Below are positions 17,801 to 27,353 of a DNA stretch of 64,000 nt, piece by piece. The stretch comes from Desulfamplus sp. (GTDB lineage Bacteria > Desulfobacterota > Desulfobacteria > Desulfobacterales > Desulfobacteraceae), in assembly GCA_015232455.1 (NCBI GenBank), contig JADFZQ010000003.1:124001-188000 (forward strand). The letters run 5' to 3'. The notes under the pieces are model-generated. The model was not told where the DNA came from, made no database searches, and saw nothing but the letters and a program-made list of their open reading frames with translations. Numbering within the stretch: position 1 is the first letter of the stretch; every line of letters starts with the position of its first letter. Made by a program: the position numbers and the translations under genes.

Positions 17801-20699
17801 TACAAAGTTTTACGGCAACATAACATATTTTGGGATAATATTTAGGTGAAACCATATATGCAGGAGACATTATTGTGTTGATAATATCAAGTGCGAGAAG
17901 GGACAACTCATCATCCATTAAGGGAAGCTCAAGAAGAGCTGACACATTTGATGTGTCATACATTTTTTCAAGAGCAGGATAATATACAAAGGGGTTATCT
18001 TCTACAGGCAGCTCTATTCCAAGCTCTTTTAGAACCTCTACACCTTTTAATAGTGCTGCCTCCATTTTGTTAAGTGAAATCCATGAATGTATAAGTATCT
18101 GGTAAAGTTTTATCTTTAATGGTAGTTCACGGCTCTTTATAAGATCAAATTGGTAACTCCATATCTCAATAAGCTCAATAGTTTTTTCGTAAAAACTATC
18201 CCCACCAGCAAAATCAAACGTTAGGTATTTTAACTCTGCAAGCTCAATCATGCTTTCAATATAAAGCAAAGGCTCTTTAGCAATTTTATCTTCAGACGAC
18301 CATCTGTCAAATAATAGCCTATTTATACTATAAATTTGATTCTGATTCTGTTCATCGTTAAGAGAGTTATTGTTAGAAGAAAAATTATCATTTCCAAGAA
18401 GGTATAAGGTTTTTTCCAAATATAAAATAGCAATATTGTATGCTGTAGAGGATTTTGCTTGAAGAGCGGCTTTATAATTATCATGTGCAAGCTGTATCCT
18501 TGTTTCATCGTTATCAATAAGATCGATTGCACGATTAAGATGATCAACAATTTTAAATGTATTTTCAAGAGTATCCCCTTGTTTAACAATAGCCGCATAC
18601 CATGTTCCGATTCTAAAATGCACCTGAGCAATCTCATCACCAGTAAATAGCATTGATGCAGCCTGTTGAATCCTGTCATGTGAAAAACAGTAGCAACTTG
18701 ACTCATCCTTGTTTCTTGAAGAAACCTCAAAAATCAACTCTGCTTCAATTGCTGGATATAGTCGATCGTGGAGCGTCTCACGGGGTTCATTAAAAATCCC
18801 TTTCATCTCTATATCCCCAAATACATTACCAATACACGAGGCAAAGCATAGAAGTTTAGCACACTCTTTTGGAAGATGTTTTAACCTTTCAAGAACAAGT
18901 TCAACTACATTATCACTTATATTTTGAGACTTTATTTCATCAATATTCCATACCCACTTACCATCTTCATGGTCAAAATAAAGGAGTTTTTGGTGATGTA
19001 GATTTTTTAAAAATTCACGCGTAAAGAATGGATTACCACGAGTTTTTGCCATTACTGCTCGGGCAAGGGGAAGTGTATAAGTTATATCATTAGATGAATT
19101 AAGTGTTGCAGCAATCAAAGAGTTGATATGTTCTAAAGAGAATGGCTTGAGATCAATTATATGAAACTCATCCAGCTCCTTCATCATCAAAGAGAGAGGG
19201 TGTGTCATATTGATCTCGTTATCACGATAGACCAAAATCATCATAAGATGGCGTATCTGACCATCTTCAAAAATATTTTTAATAAGGTTTAAAGCGGCAG
19301 CATCTGCCCATTGCAAATCATCTAAGAATAGAACTATATTTTGACCAAGTGAACAGATAGTCTTAACAAAAGATAGGAAAGTTAAATTAAAGCGGTTTTT
19401 GGTCTCTGTTAGAGGAAGTTGTGGAGGTGGCGGCATCTCACCAACAATTATTGAGAGCTTTGGGATAAAGTCGCAAATAATAGCGATATTTGTCCCAACA
19501 CTTTGAAGAAGCCTTGCTTTAACCCATTGAACATAGGCATCGTCTTTAAAAAGTATCTGTTCAACCACATTCTCTAAAGCCTGCATAAATCCATGGTAAG
19601 GGACAGAACTTTTTAGCTGCTCAAACTTTCCTCGAATAAAAAAAGCCCCTTGTGTCTCAATATGTTCTTTAAAGTTTTGCACTAATACAGATTTGCCAAC
19701 TCCTGCATATCCAGTAATAAAAACAAGCTCTTGCCCGCCATGCTCTTTTAAAGATGAAAATATTTCAAGAAGTGTCTCACGCTCTTTTTCTCTACCAAAA
19801 AAATCTTTAGATAGAGTCAATTGAGCTGTGTAATCATACATTCCAACAGGGAATTCGGGAATATCACCTCTGTTTTTAAATGCGTGACGGCACTGTTTTA
19901 AATCAGCAAGAACTCCTTCACAGCTTTGATAACGTTCTGTTTTATTTTTTTGTAGGAGCTTGTTTACAATTTTGCTTAACATGAGAGGAAAATGTGCTGT
20001 ATTACTCACATCAGTAAAAGAAGCACTCTGTGGCTTGTAGATAGAGCCGTTAGAATATGAAGAGCCGTTTATAACATCTTGTAGTGAAGGAGGTGTCTGG
20101 GCAATATGGGCATGTATTAAAGCCATGACATCGCTATTCTCAAATGGGTATCTGCCATTGCTAAATAGAAAATATAAGGTAATGCCAAGCGAATATAGAT
20201 CAGAACGAAGATCAACTCCCTCTTCAACTCTACCACTCTGCTCAGGTGCGATACAGCAGGCTCTCTCTACTTCAAGTCGAGAGTAGTCCCAGCTATTTTG
20301 CTTCTCTCCAAAAGGGACAGCACGTTCAAGACCAGAAAATTTTACCTCTCCACTCTTTTGATTGTAAAGAAAGACCCTTGGGCAGACTTCGTTATAGATA
20401 ATTTTATGGTGATGAAGAAATGCAAGAGAGCTTGTAATCTTTATTGCTATATCAAGTTTTTCCTCAATTGTGAGAGTTTTAAGGAAAATTATATCTGAAA
20501 GAACTATCGCATCAAATGGCTCAAACTCCATTATCATCTCATTTTTATCTTCATTTATTGATACAGGCACTAAAAGATAAGTACTACCAAGCTGCTGATG
20601 AAAATTAAAAGAGTTTCTAAACCTGCTAAGAGCTTCCCTGCCAATCTGTTTGTTGATTATTTTTCTTATATACTCTGGGGTATGTTCAATTCTGAGCAT
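14886..20699 (-). CDS. Giant pseudokinase / AAA ATPase / TPR-like / GAF / histidine kinase
   Basis: 1937 residues. Order: Ser/Thr kinase-like domain (1-275); AAA/NACHT-like ATPase with Walker A GYAGVGKS (~326) and Walker B IVLFLDDLQWAD (~458); long helical TPR-like region (~640-1400); GAF (~1440-1590); coiled coil; HisKA with GVAHEINTPLGAIN (His ~1620); HATPase with N-box NLIHNALQAM, DTGCGIP and GSGLGLDIVKR. This is the known layout of trifunctional kinase/ATPase/histidine-kinase sensors. The kinase-like domain is degenerate: the HRDxxxxN loop reads YNEVCPRVF and the DFG region reads FSGLE, so it is likely a pseudokinase. The histidine kinase looks intact. No membrane segments; probably a cytosolic sensor acting on the adjacent REC-GGDEF proteins. 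Confidence 0.9.
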   Translation of the reverse strand: MLRIEHTPEYIRKIINKQIGREALSRFRNSFNFHQQLGSTYLLVPVSINEDKNEMIMEFEPFDAIVLSDIIFLKTLTIEEKLDIAIKITSSLAFLHHHKIIYNEVCPRVFLYNQKSGEVKFSGLERAVPFGEKQNSWDYSRLEVERACCIAPEQSGRVEEGVDLRSDLYSLGITLYFLFSNGRYPFENSDVMALIHAHIAQTPPSLQDVINGSSYSNGSIYKPQSASFTDVSNTAHFPLMLSKIVNKLLQKNKTERYQSCEGVLADLKQCRHAFKNRGDIPEFPVGMYDYTAQLTLSKDFFGREKERETLLEIFSSLKEHGGQELVFITGYAGVGKSVLVQNFKEHIETQGAFFIRGKFEQLKSSVPYHGFMQALENVVEQILFKDDAYVQWVKARLLQSVGTNIAIICDFIPKLSIIVGEMPPPPQLPLTETKNRFNLTFLSFVKTICSLGQNIVLFLDDLQWADAAALNLIKNIFEDGQIRHLMMILVYRDNEINMTHPLSLMMKELDEFHIIDLKPFSLEHINSLIAATLNSSNDITYTLPLARAVMAKTRGNPFFTREFLKNLHHQKLLYFDHEDGKWVWNIDEIKSQNISDNVVELVLERLKHLPKECAKLLCFASCIGNVFGDIEMKGIFNEPRETLHDRLYPAIEAELIFEVSSRNKDESSCYCFSHDRIQQAASMLFTGDEIAQVHFRIGTWYAAIVKQGDTLENTFKIVDHLNRAIDLIDNDETRIQLAHDNYKAALQAKSSTAYNIAILYLEKTLYLLGNDNFSSNNNSLNDEQNQNQIYSINRLLFDRWSSEDKIAKEPLLYIESMIELAELKYLTFDFAGGDSFYEKTIELIEIWSYQFDLIKSRELPLKIKLYQILIHSWISLNKMEAALLKGVEVLKELGIELPVEDNPFVYYPALEKMYDTSNVSALLELPLMDDELSLLALDIINTIMSPAYMVSPKYYPKICYVAVKLCIEKGNCAAATQVYAFHSLLLCGVMLRYKEGRDFAKLAQTLANHLDPKAYMTRVEMIANASVAHWNAPIEETLIPLKNAATTGLEYGDIEHACYSAMYYCLYSFLRGNPLEEVKKECAFYYERTYELRQQFQTVYIDIWQQCVHNLMVISPDPLLFYGNSEKDNALLDTLIEANSVSSLYSFFLSKAILAVFFNLPKQALELIQEASNYKMGVASLYHEREYHIYESVIFYLNLQSVNRTVGGEVGGLNDKELDGLIDVPLVLDILENNYQYFEKLSHTALDNNLCCMHLIDALIKGLNDDPDTWNALKRAMASAEDAGFTHIAAIAFDLGVRYLYNLGQKEFAAFYARKAIDTLQAWGATAVGYNFVSRYPDCLILDIDTSNILDKTTRIRRSQIVPVIKDELTKELHNRTNITPSPLTDISHALTNVNRTLASVSSFDLASVLKASHAIAEERTLETLLGKIMDIINQNSGSQRGILLLKKGNKLTIEAQSGVGEIIIDNSYPESVVNYVQHTLSPRMLNMPSANKEFARDPYIARVNPQSLLSLPIVYKGELLGILYLENRNSQNVYSDERIEILKLLSNQAAISIVHARLYQQVVDHASLLEKRVEERTAELNRSNEVLQKTLDDLHAAQAHLVQQEKMAALGQLIAGVAHEINTPLGAINTSAGNITRAISNSLSQLPLIYRILSSTQESLFNELIKQIENNRQLLTSREERQIVRKMTQELSDAGIQKSREVASLFVQLRIYDNPLRFKPLIEHEQSSFIFNMAYHIATIVSHSRNIHTAVERASKIVFALKSFTHFDSHGVKIEADIKDGLESVLTIYHNHIKHGIELIRDYNDIPKILCYPDELNQVWINLIHNALQAMGYKGTLTVGIRINDSHIHLVEKNSQDVLKEYPNSVLVTIKDTGCGIPKDIQHRIFEPFFTTKPAGEGSGLGLDIVKRIVEKHGGTISIDSKEHEGTVCKVSIPMV

Positions 20700-20782
20700 T
20701 ATGCGTTATTCCTTTTTAAAATCTCTCAGCTTTATAATTCTTATTTAGGGTATTAAATTGTTTAGTGACTGGAATTGAAATG

Positions 20783-21694
20783 TTATATAGCTATTTCAAC
20801 GCGATTTCTGCCGTTTTCTTTAGCTTTATAAAGAGCGGCATCTGCTGAAGCGATAAGCTCTTCAGGTGTAACTTCCTGAGAAGGAATTACTGTTGATACT
20901 CCAAGACTAAGAGAAACAAAAGGGCTTACCGTAGATTCTGCATGGGGAATTTCATATCTTTGAACTTCTGATCTTATTTTTTCTGCTACTTCTAAAGCTC
21001 CTACAGCATTTGTATCGGGTAAAATAACTGCAAATTCTTCTCCTCCATAACGTGCAGCTAAATCCGCCGGCCTTTTTGAGTTAATGTCAATTATAGAAGC
21101 AACACGCTGCAGACATCGGTCACCTGCCTGATGACCATAATGATCATTATATTTTTTAAAGAAATCCACATCGCACATAATAAGTGATAATGGCAGATTA
21201 TCACGCTGCATTCTTTTCCATTCTTGTATTAATTTATGATCAAAATGCATTCTATTGCTGATACCAGTTAAAGAATCCCGCATAGAAAGCTTTTCAAAAT
21301 GTTCACGCATGGCTTTAAGCTCAAGATGTGTTTTGACCCTTGCTTTTACAATGGGGGTGCTGAAAGGTTTGGTCACATAATCAACCGCACCAGCTTCAAA
21401 TCCTTTAATTTCATCTTGTTCAGTTGTTTTTGAAGTAATAAAAATAATAGGAATAGATTTTGTCTGTTGGTCTGCCTTTAGTTTTTTGCACAGCTCATAC
21501 CCGTCTATTCCGGGCATTATAATATCTAAGAGAATCAAATCAGGAAGCTTTTCAGAAGAGCTGATAAGTTGTAAAGCCTTTTCAGCGCTTGTAGCCGCAT
21601 AAACCTTATAGTCCGATTTTAATACTTCTCTAAGAACTTTTATATTGCTTGCTTCATCATCTATTACTAACAAAGTTAATTTATGCTCAGTCAT
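20783..21694 (-). CDS. REC-GGDEF response regulator (diguanylate cyclase)
   Basis: 303 residues from the ATG at 21694, which has AGG five bases upstream and overlaps the end of the hybrid kinase gene by 8 bp. A GTG two codons earlier is the alternative. The receiver domain has [27 protein letters not shown] (phospho-acceptor Asp), FITSKTT and KPFSTPIV. The GGDEF domain carries GGEEF with an RPAD inhibitory site five residues before it and [19 protein letters not shown]. Likely an active cyclase controlled by the overlapping hybrid histidine kinase. Confidence 0.93.
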   Translation of the reverse strand: MTEHKLTLLVIDDEASNIKVLREVLKSDYKVYAATSAEKALQLISSSEKLPDLILLDIIMPGIDGYELCKKLKADQQTKSIPIIFITSKTTEQDEIKGFEAGAVDYVTKPFSTPIVKARVKTHLELKAMREHFEKLSMRDSLTGISNRMHFDHKLIQEWKRMQRDNLPLSLIMCDVDFFKKYNDHYGHQAGDRCLQRVASIIDINSKRPADLAARYGGEEFAVILPDTNAVGALEVAEKIRSEVQRYEIPHAESTVSPFVSLSLGVSTVIPSQEVTPEELIASADAALYKAKENGRNRVEIAI

Positions 21695-24600
21695 TTTCAC
21701 CTATTAAGAATTTGTCAAATCTTTCAAAAAAACCCTTTAACGCGGCTTGAGCAATATCAAAATCAAAGTTATTAATCGCTTCCTCAAGCGGCTTAAGGTG
21801 TTTACAAAATTCTGTACCTTGTAACTCAGTTTTCAGTTCATCTAAATAATCTACGACATCAGTATTGCCGACTTGAATTAATTCTTCAATTTTTCTCAAT
21901 ATAGGATTAATTCGTTCAAAATCTACTTTGATATTCTGCGTATTTTTTTGCTCTGCCGGCATTCCATGAATGAAATCTTCAATTGTATTGATCACAGGTG
22001 TTAGAGCTTGTTCAAGATTGACGATCAACTGGTCATAATTCATCTGTGATGAAGAATCTTTAAGGGCGGTTTCCAATTCCAGCGCAGCAAATCGAACACT
22101 CTCGATCTCAAGATTGCTGGCGACGCCTTTAATCGTATGGGCAAGTCGATGCAGGGTCGTTAGATCATTTTGGAGCAGCATCTGCTTCATTTCTTCTGCA
22201 GCATCAGCGTATTTTTTAGAAAAACCTACAAGAAGCTCCTTATATAATTTCTGATTCCCTCCGACACGTCCAACTCCAGCTTTCAAATCTATATCAGGCA
22301 GACTATCAGGAAGTTGAATCTCATTATTTTGTACTTCGGCTTGTTTCTGGTGCTTTTCTGTTGCAGGAGATACGAGGCGGACACCAGGTTTGATCCATTT
22401 TATCAAAACGCTATGCAGTTCTTTTGGATTAATTGGTTTTGTGACATAATCATTCATCCCTGCAGCAATACATTCTTCTCTTGCGCCGCTCATGGCATGT
22501 GCCGTCATCGCAACTATTGGTAAATCTTTAAATTTTTCATTCTTCCTGATGATGCTGCAAGCTTCATATCCGCTCATCACCGGCATTTGAACGTCCATAA
22601 ATACAATATCATATTCTGATCTGTTTACCGCATCAACTGCTTCCCGTCCATTGTTTGCAATTTCCACCGTTAACCCTTCTCCGATAAGTATCTCTGTTGC
22701 TACCTGTTGATTAAAAACATTATCTTCCACAAGAAGCACTTTAGCTCCTTTGATCATCTGTAAATCTTTTAAATTTGATTCTATATTCGACTTTTGTTTT
22801 GCACTTGAAAAAAAATCTTCATATCCTAATGTCTCCAAAATCGTATTAAACATCAAAGATGAACTTACAGGCTTTATTAACAAAGTGCTGATGCCTGCCT
22901 TTTCTATCTGTTTAATCACTTCGTCACGGCCATAAGCCGTTATCATTATGATGACAGGAATATGACATAACTCATTCTGTTTTATACGCATGGATGCTTC
23001 GATTCCATTCATTTCAGGCATATTCCAATCCATGAGCACGAGTTGATAAGGGGTTCCATTAGAAGAGGATATCTCTAATTCCTGTAAGGCTTTTTCCCCT
23101 GAGTCCACAGCAGTAACATCAAACCCAAAAGATTTTATTTGATCTGAATATATTTCCCGCGACATTTGGTTGTCATCAACAATAAGAACTTTTAGCCCAG
23201 ATATATCCGGCGGAATGATGAAAGTCTTTTTCCGGCTTATCGGCGACTCAATAAACACAGCAGTAAAAGAAAAAGTACTCCCTTTCCCAATATTGCTCGT
23301 AACCGTTATATTACCCCCCATCATCTCAACCAGATTCTTGGATATCGCAAGACCAAGCCCGGTACCGCCAAACCTGCGGGTAATAGAAGTATCTGCCTGT
23401 GAAAAAGCACAAAAAAGATTTTCTATCTGTTCATTGGTCATACCGATACCAGTGTCAGTAACAGCAAATTGAATCAGACAGCGGTTATCATCTTTGCTCA
23501 ATAACTCGGTTTTTAGGACAATATTGCCTGATTCCGTAAATTTGACAGCATTGTTCATAAGATTTAACAGAACCTGTCCAAGACGGAGAGGGTCGCCTAC
23601 TAAATCAACAGGTAGGTCATTTGAGATGATATTAATAAACTCTATGTCTTTTTCCGTTGCTTTTATAGAAATAATATTTGCAATGTTATTTATGACGTCT
23701 TCAAGATCAAAATTAATGGCTTCCATCTCTAACTTCCCTGCTTCAATCTTGGAAAAATCAAGAATGTCATTGATGAGTCCAAGCAGTGATTTTGCCGATG
23801 ATTCTATTTTAGTCAGGTAGTCAGATTGTTTGGGCGTAAGTTCTGTTTTTAAGGCAAGGCTGGAAAAACCGATGATAGCATTCATAGGTGTTCTGATTTC
23901 ATGGCTCATGTTGGCCAGAAATTCGCTTTTTGCCATAGTGGCATTCTCGGCAACTAACTTAGCAGATAATAGGTCTTTTCCTTGATGAAGGCTTTTCAAA
24001 TAAGCCCGCACAGCAAAAAAGGCTATGCCAATCAGCAAGATAAAACCGCACGAGAGTTGCCATGCCCGATAACGCCAATCATCAAGGGTATTATTCAGAT
24101 CATACCCAACAATAAGAATAATTGGCAGCTCTTCCATCCGGGTAATCCCATATATTCGTTTAACGCCATCAATTGGAGACAAAGAGATAAAGCTTGAACT
24201 GCCGCTAATCTTGCATCTGATAGATTGTTCCTGAAAAAGATAGCTTTTCTTACCTAGGGCTTCAGGTATCGCCGGATTACGGGCAAGTATATAACCATCT
24301 TCATCCATTAAAGCCAGGAGATCATTGGTGCCGACATTGAAGGATTGAATCCACCCCTGAGTGAATTTTAAATCTATAGCCGCAACTATTCCGCCCATAA
24401 CTTTTCCATCTTGGGAAAAAATACCACGGTATAAAAGAATCGTTGGTTTTTTGTTAGCTGATTTTTCCACAGACATATACTGGAAAGCAACTTTATCATC
24501 AGTCTGGTTTGTTGATATTTTTAAATTTGAACGAAAACCTATGATTTGAGGTACGTTATCTGCTCGATAGATACGATTGGAATCAAATATTCCTATGGCT

Positions 24601-24932
24601 GATAATCCATGAACCGTTGCCGACTTTTTACCAAGCCATGAATTTATATGTTTAATTTTTTCAGGTGCAGCGTGAATCAAGTCATCAGGATTAACCTTTT
24701 CTCTTACATCACGCAAAACATAGTCACTAGATAAAATTACGGTTTTAAGCCACTGGCTCATAAACCTGCTTTTTTCAATAGCTATCTGAGTCTTATCAGC
24801 GACTATACGATTACGTTCTCTGCCTAAATCAAAACACAACCAGAGTGTTCCACTAATCAAGATAGCAAAAAGGAGACCGTAAAAACAAATTTCAAATTTG
24901 TTAATATTAGAGATATCAAGTTTATTTTTCAT
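21687..24932 (-). CDS. Membrane hybrid histidine kinase (Cache-HisKA-HATPase-REC-REC-Hpt)
   Basis: 1081 residues. TM1 (~12-36), periplasmic double-Cache-type sensor (~40-280), TM2 (~290-312), HisKA with [17 protein letters not shown] (His ~343), HATPase with [16 protein letters not shown] and [11 protein letters not shown]1 with [12 protein letters not shown] (~634), REC2 with [12 protein letters not shown] (~777), and an Hpt domain with [12 protein letters not shown] (~931). A complete BarA-type phosphorelay senses an extracytoplasmic small molecule (ligand unknown). Its start overlaps the stop of a 46-codon gene (ATGA), and its end overlaps the REC-GGDEF gene, so the three appear translationally coupled and output is probably cyclic-di-GMP. 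Confidence 0.94.
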   Translation of the reverse strand: MKNKLDISNINKFEICFYGLLFAILISGTLWLCFDLGRERNRIVADKTQIAIEKSRFMSQWLKTVILSSDYVLRDVREKVNPDDLIHAAPEKIKHINSWLGKKSATVHGLSAIGIFDSNRIYRADNVPQIIGFRSNLKISTNQTDDKVAFQYMSVEKSANKKPTILLYRGIFSQDGKVMGGIVAAIDLKFTQGWIQSFNVGTNDLLALMDEDGYILARNPAIPEALGKKSYLFQEQSIRCKISGSSSFISLSPIDGVKRIYGITRMEELPIILIVGYDLNNTLDDWRYRAWQLSCGFILLIGIAFFAVRAYLKSLHQGKDLLSAKLVAENATMAKSEFLANMSHEIRTPMNAIIGFSSLALKTELTPKQSDYLTKIESSAKSLLGLINDILDFSKIEAGKLEMEAINFDLEDVINNIANIISIKATEKDIEFINIISNDLPVDLVGDPLRLGQVLLNLMNNAVKFTESGNIVLKTELLSKDDNRCLIQFAVTDTGIGMTNEQIENLFCAFSQADTSITRRFGGTGLGLAISKNLVEMMGGNITVTSNIGKGSTFSFTAVFIESPISRKKTFIIPPDISGLKVLIVDDNQMSREIYSDQIKSFGFDVTAVDSGEKALQELEISSSNGTPYQLVLMDWNMPEMNGIEASMRIKQNELCHIPVIIMITAYGRDEVIKQIEKAGISTLLIKPVSSSLMFNTILETLGYEDFFSSAKQKSNIESNLKDLQMIKGAKVLLVEDNVFNQQVATEILIGEGLTVEIANNGREAVDAVNRSEYDIVFMDVQMPVMSGYEACSIIRKNEKFKDLPIVAMTAHAMSGAREECIAAGMNDYVTKPINPKELHSVLIKWIKPGVRLVSPATEKHQKQAEVQNNEIQLPDSLPDIDLKAGVGRVGGNQKLYKELLVGFSKKYADAAEEMKQMLLQNDLTTLHRLAHTIKGVASNLEIESVRFAALELETALKDSSSQMNYDQLIVNLEQALTPVINTIEDFIHGMPAEQKNTQNIKVDFERINPILRKIEELIQVGNTDVVDYLDELKTELQGTEFCKHLKPLEEAINNFDFDIAQAALKGFFERFDKFLIGEND

Positions 24933-25069
24933 CTACCCGAATCTCCTTTTCCACCATGACTCTTTATCATTGCGATTAATAAAATAACGCCGGTGTATAA
25001 ATTGCGTCGGAAACGACGAGAATCGACAGCGTGTTGGTCGTTTAAGTAATAATCGTCAGGTTTATACAT
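24929..25069 (-). CDS. Small protein translationally coupled to the hybrid kinase
   Basis: A 46-codon reading frame reads [11 protein letters not shown], followed by an Arg-rich segment, a short hydrophobic stretch ([12 protein letters not shown]) and a Gly/Lys tail. The ATG at 25069 has GAGG seven bases upstream. The stop TGA overlaps the kinase ATG at 24932 (ATGA), the usual arrangement of coupled genes. These start and stop signals are the main evidence. No family is recognised. It could be a small membrane-associated partner of the sensor or a leader peptide controlling kinase translation. Confidence 0.5.
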   Translation of the reverse strand: MYKPDDYYLNDQHAVDSRRFRRNLYTGVILLIAMIKSHGGKGDSGR

Positions 25070-25302
25070 TGATAATCCTCAACTGCTTTTTTAATTCCTG
25101 GATGCTCTTCTTTGTTACTTAGCTCGTACTATTCTGACATACAAGATGCTGTATTTTGAAAGAGTTCAATTTTAGAACATCTTGTTGTTTTTAAGGTAAT
25201 TGGAATGGTGTAAGTCCAATGCCACCGTTTAATGTTTATACTTCAAATATGAATAAATTTAGCTTTTATAAATGCAAAATTCAACTTATTTTCATAATAC
25301 AC

Positions 25303-25331
25303 TTGACTCTATTCAAACATCGTTTTAAATA
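25303..25331 (+). promoter_or_regulatory. Promoter of the TetR-RND efflux operon
   Basis: TTGACT (25303-25308), a 17-bp spacer and TAAATA (25326-25331) form a near-consensus sigma-70-type promoter ~60 bp upstream of the TTG start of the TetR gene. The left arm of a large inverted repeat occupies the spacer. Confidence 0.55.
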
Positions 25332-25366
25332 CTTTTTAAAAAAATAGTTTAAAATTATGTTTGAAT
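25311..25366. promoter_or_regulatory. Candidate TetR operator (long inverted repeat)
   Basis: ATTCAAACAT (25311-25320) is repeated inversely as ATGTTTGAAT (25357-25366). Two bases inward from each, TTTTAAA and TTTAAAA also match inversely, giving extended near-perfect arms. The left arm lies between -35 and -10 of the promoter, which suits autorepression by the TetR protein encoded just downstream. Operator function is inference. Confidence 0.5.
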
Positions 25367-25391
25367 ATATAAATATAAGGAGGCAAAACAA

Positions 25392-26039
25392 TTGCCAGAC
25401 GATAATCAATTCTTAGAAAATAACCCATCAGATACCAAAATAAAAATTCTTGATGCAGCAGAAAAATTGATAATAGAGCTTGGAACTGAGAAGGCATCTT
25501 TGAGAAAGATTACAGAAGCGGCAGGAGTCAACATAGCTGCTATCAATTACCATTTTGGTTCAAAAAACAATATGTTATCGGCACTTATGGCAAGATTTCT
25601 CAACCCTTTAGTTGAAGATTTGCTAAATGGTTTGGAGAATCTTATGGTAAGCTCTGCCCCAGCTCTTCCAAACCTTGAAGATATTGTAAGAAGTCATCTT
25701 CTCCCCATGCTCAACTTCTCAATTAACCATCCTGATTATGAAAAGATGTTTTCAAGGCTGCATGTATCTTATGATGATGAAAATATCTTCAAAAATCAGA
25801 TCAAACGGATAACTGAAAAAACTACCAAATATTATGGCGAATGCTTAGTTAAGGTTCTTCCCCATATTCCTGAAAAGACTGTTTTGAAGAAACTTGCAAT
25901 TTTCAAGAACATGGCAACTGGCATAATGTATGGAGATTGTATCATGGAAGAGACTATTGATGTGCTTGGACTTGATGGAAATAGAGAGGAGTTTATTGAA
26001 GATATGATAAAGTTTGCTGCAGCAGGTTTTAGAGCATAG
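25392..26039 (+). CDS. TetR-family transcriptional regulator
   Basis: 215 residues starting at TTG, with AAGGAGG seven bases upstream; no ATG gives a full N-terminus. The N-terminal TetR DNA-binding helix-turn-helix is clear: KILDAAEKLIIELGTEKASLRKIT, AAGVNIAAINYHFGSKNNML (residues ~18-60). The C-terminal helical ligand domain is divergent, as usual, though the LNFSINHPDYEKMFSRL segment resembles a TetR_C domain of efflux-linked regulators. It heads the operon with the RND pump, so it most likely represses pump genes and itself via the inverted repeat at 25311-25366. Confidence 0.92.
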   Translation: MPDDNQFLENNPSDTKIKILDAAEKLIIELGTEKASLRKITEAAGVNIAAINYHFGSKNNMLSALMARFLNPLVEDLLNGLENLMVSSAPALPNLEDIVRSHLLPMLNFSINHPDYEKMFSRLHVSYDDENIFKNQIKRITEKTTKYYGECLVKVLPHIPEKTVLKKLAIFKNMATGIMYGDCIMEETIDVLGLDGNREEFIEDMIKFAAAGFRA

Positions 26040-26072
26040 CATAGAGATTAGTAAAAAAGACGAATATTAATA

Positions 26073-26146
26073 GAGGTTCTGCAAAACTCTAATTGTTGCT
26101 TTGAGTTTACTCAATAGAATAAGGAGTTTTGCAGGAGGTCAAAATA
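26073..26146. repeat. Dispersed hairpin repeat B, copy 1
   Basis: GTTCTGCAAAACTC, AATTG, TTGAGTTTACT, then GGAGTTTTGCAGGAGGTCAAA. The ends are inverted (TGCAAAACTC/GAGTTTTGCA), forming a ~60-base hairpin. The same arrangement occurs at 40253-40322. It lies between the TetR and membrane-fusion genes. Confidence 0.7.
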
Positions 26147-26165
26147 CTAAAAAAGAGGTTAAAAA

Positions 26166-27284
26166 ATGAATCGCATTAAGTTTATACAGATCATCTCATT
26201 ATGTTTTATTTTGACTATGATTTGTATTATCCCAAGTAACATAGTTGCAGATGAAAAGCAGGCAGAGAGCGAAAAAACAAAACAACAATCAGCAACTCCG
26301 CCAGCAAAAGTGGTTACTGCTAAGGTAGTTGACTCAATGGTTGCTGAAAACGCTCAGATATTGGGTACGCTCTTTTTTGACAATATGAGTTTGATTTCAA
26401 CAGAAGTAAATGGACTTGTCTCGTCTGTGAATTTCAGAACAGGTGATGTTGTTAAAAAAGATGCTCCAATGGTTCAGCTTAGAACTGATTTTATCCAAAA
26501 TGAGATAGAATCTGTTCAGGCAAATATTTCACAAATTGAAGCCCGCTTAAAAAAAGCTCAAAAAGATTTGAACCGCTACTCAACCCTTTACAGGCAAGAG
26601 GCTGCAAGTGAAAAAGAGTTTGACGATATGACCCTTAGCAAAGAAGATTTAGTTAAACAAAGAGCAATTTTACAGACAACGTTGGAACTTGCAAAATTGA
26701 AAAAACGAAAAAGCATAATATCTGCACCATTTGACGGAGTTGTTTTAGAAAAAAATGCAGAATCAGGAAGCTGGGTTGCACCGGGTACAATTCTTTGCAC
26801 ACTTGCACCAATTGATGATCTTTTTGTAAAAGTTCCTGTATCTGAATCTCTTTTGAAATTTTCGCCAAAAGGTGAAAAGGTTTCTGTTACAATCACTGCT
26901 CTTGATAAAACCCTTACTGGAACTGTTGATGGTCTTATTCCAATTGCTGACCCTCAAACCCGCAGTATATTTATAAAAGTAAAGCTCCCAAGAGTTGATG
27001 GTGTTGTTCTAAATATGTCTGCTGCTGTATCTCTGCCTGTTGGAGAGAAACGTAATATGCCGCTTGTCCCAAGAGATGCTCTTGTAAACTTTAATGGTCA
27101 AAACATGATCTATACAATCAAAGATGAAAAAGCAGCACTTCTGCCTGTAAAGGTGGTGTCGTATCTTGGCGATAACGTTGCAATTGAAGGGCAGGGCATT
27201 ATGGCTGGTATGGTTATAATTGTTGATGGAAATGCCAGATTAAGACCTGATCAATCTGTTATTGTTATTAATTCAAAGAATTAA
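26166..27284 (+). CDS. RND efflux membrane-fusion (periplasmic adaptor) protein
   Basis: 372 residues with an N-terminal signal/anchor (residues ~5-28). The HlyD/AcrA layout is visible: a lipoyl-like segment (NGLVSSVNFRTGDVVKKDAPMV), an alpha-hairpin (ESVQANISQIEARLKKAQKDL to EFDDMTLSKEDLVKQRAIL), the second lipoyl half (SIISAPFDGVVLEKNAESGSWV), then beta-barrel and membrane-proximal regions (VPRDALVNFNGQNMIYTI). It links the inner-membrane RND pump encoded next to the outer-membrane TolC-like protein. Substrate unknown. Confidence 0.93.
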   Translation: MNRIKFIQIISLCFILTMICIIPSNIVADEKQAESEKTKQQSATPPAKVVTAKVVDSMVAENAQILGTLFFDNMSLISTEVNGLVSSVNFRTGDVVKKDAPMVQLRTDFIQNEIESVQANISQIEARLKKAQKDLNRYSTLYRQEAASEKEFDDMTLSKEDLVKQRAILQTTLELAKLKKRKSIISAPFDGVVLEKNAESGSWVAPGTILCTLAPIDDLFVKVPVSESLLKFSPKGEKVSVTITALDKTLTGTVDGLIPIADPQTRSIFIKVKLPRVDGVVLNMSAAVSLPVGEKRNMPLVPRDALVNFNGQNMIYTIKDEKAALLPVKVVSYLGDNVAIEGQGIMAGMVIIVDGNARLRPDQSVIVINSKN

Positions 27285-27296
27285 AATGTAAAAATA

Positions 27297-27329
27297 AGAT
27301 TTGGCAACTTTTAAAAAGTTGTCAAATCT
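27297..27329. repeat. AGATTTGxCAACTTT palindrome, copy 2
   Basis: AGATTTGGCAACTTTT and AAAGTTGTCAAATCT form a 33-base palindrome between the adaptor and pump genes, nearly identical to that at 10644-10676. It has no U-tract, so it may stabilise the upstream message or attenuate rather than terminate. Confidence 0.65.
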
Positions 27330-27353
27330 CTATAGGCTATAAGGTTAAAAAAT

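Noticed and set aside
24990-25070. Apparent three-stem RNA structure with a CGTCG-GAAA-CGACG hairpin and TGTATAAA/TTTATACA closing stem.
   Set aside because: The same bases encode the 46-codon gene with good start and stop signals on the minus strand, which explains the sequence better; stems are short.
25196-25242. Stretch resembling the core of a cobalamin riboswitch (GGTAATTGGAATGGTGTAAG then TCCAATGCCACCG).
   Set aside because: Only the short core similarity is visible; the flanking helices and kissing-loop region are not recognisable and no B12-related gene follows. Might be a decayed fragment.
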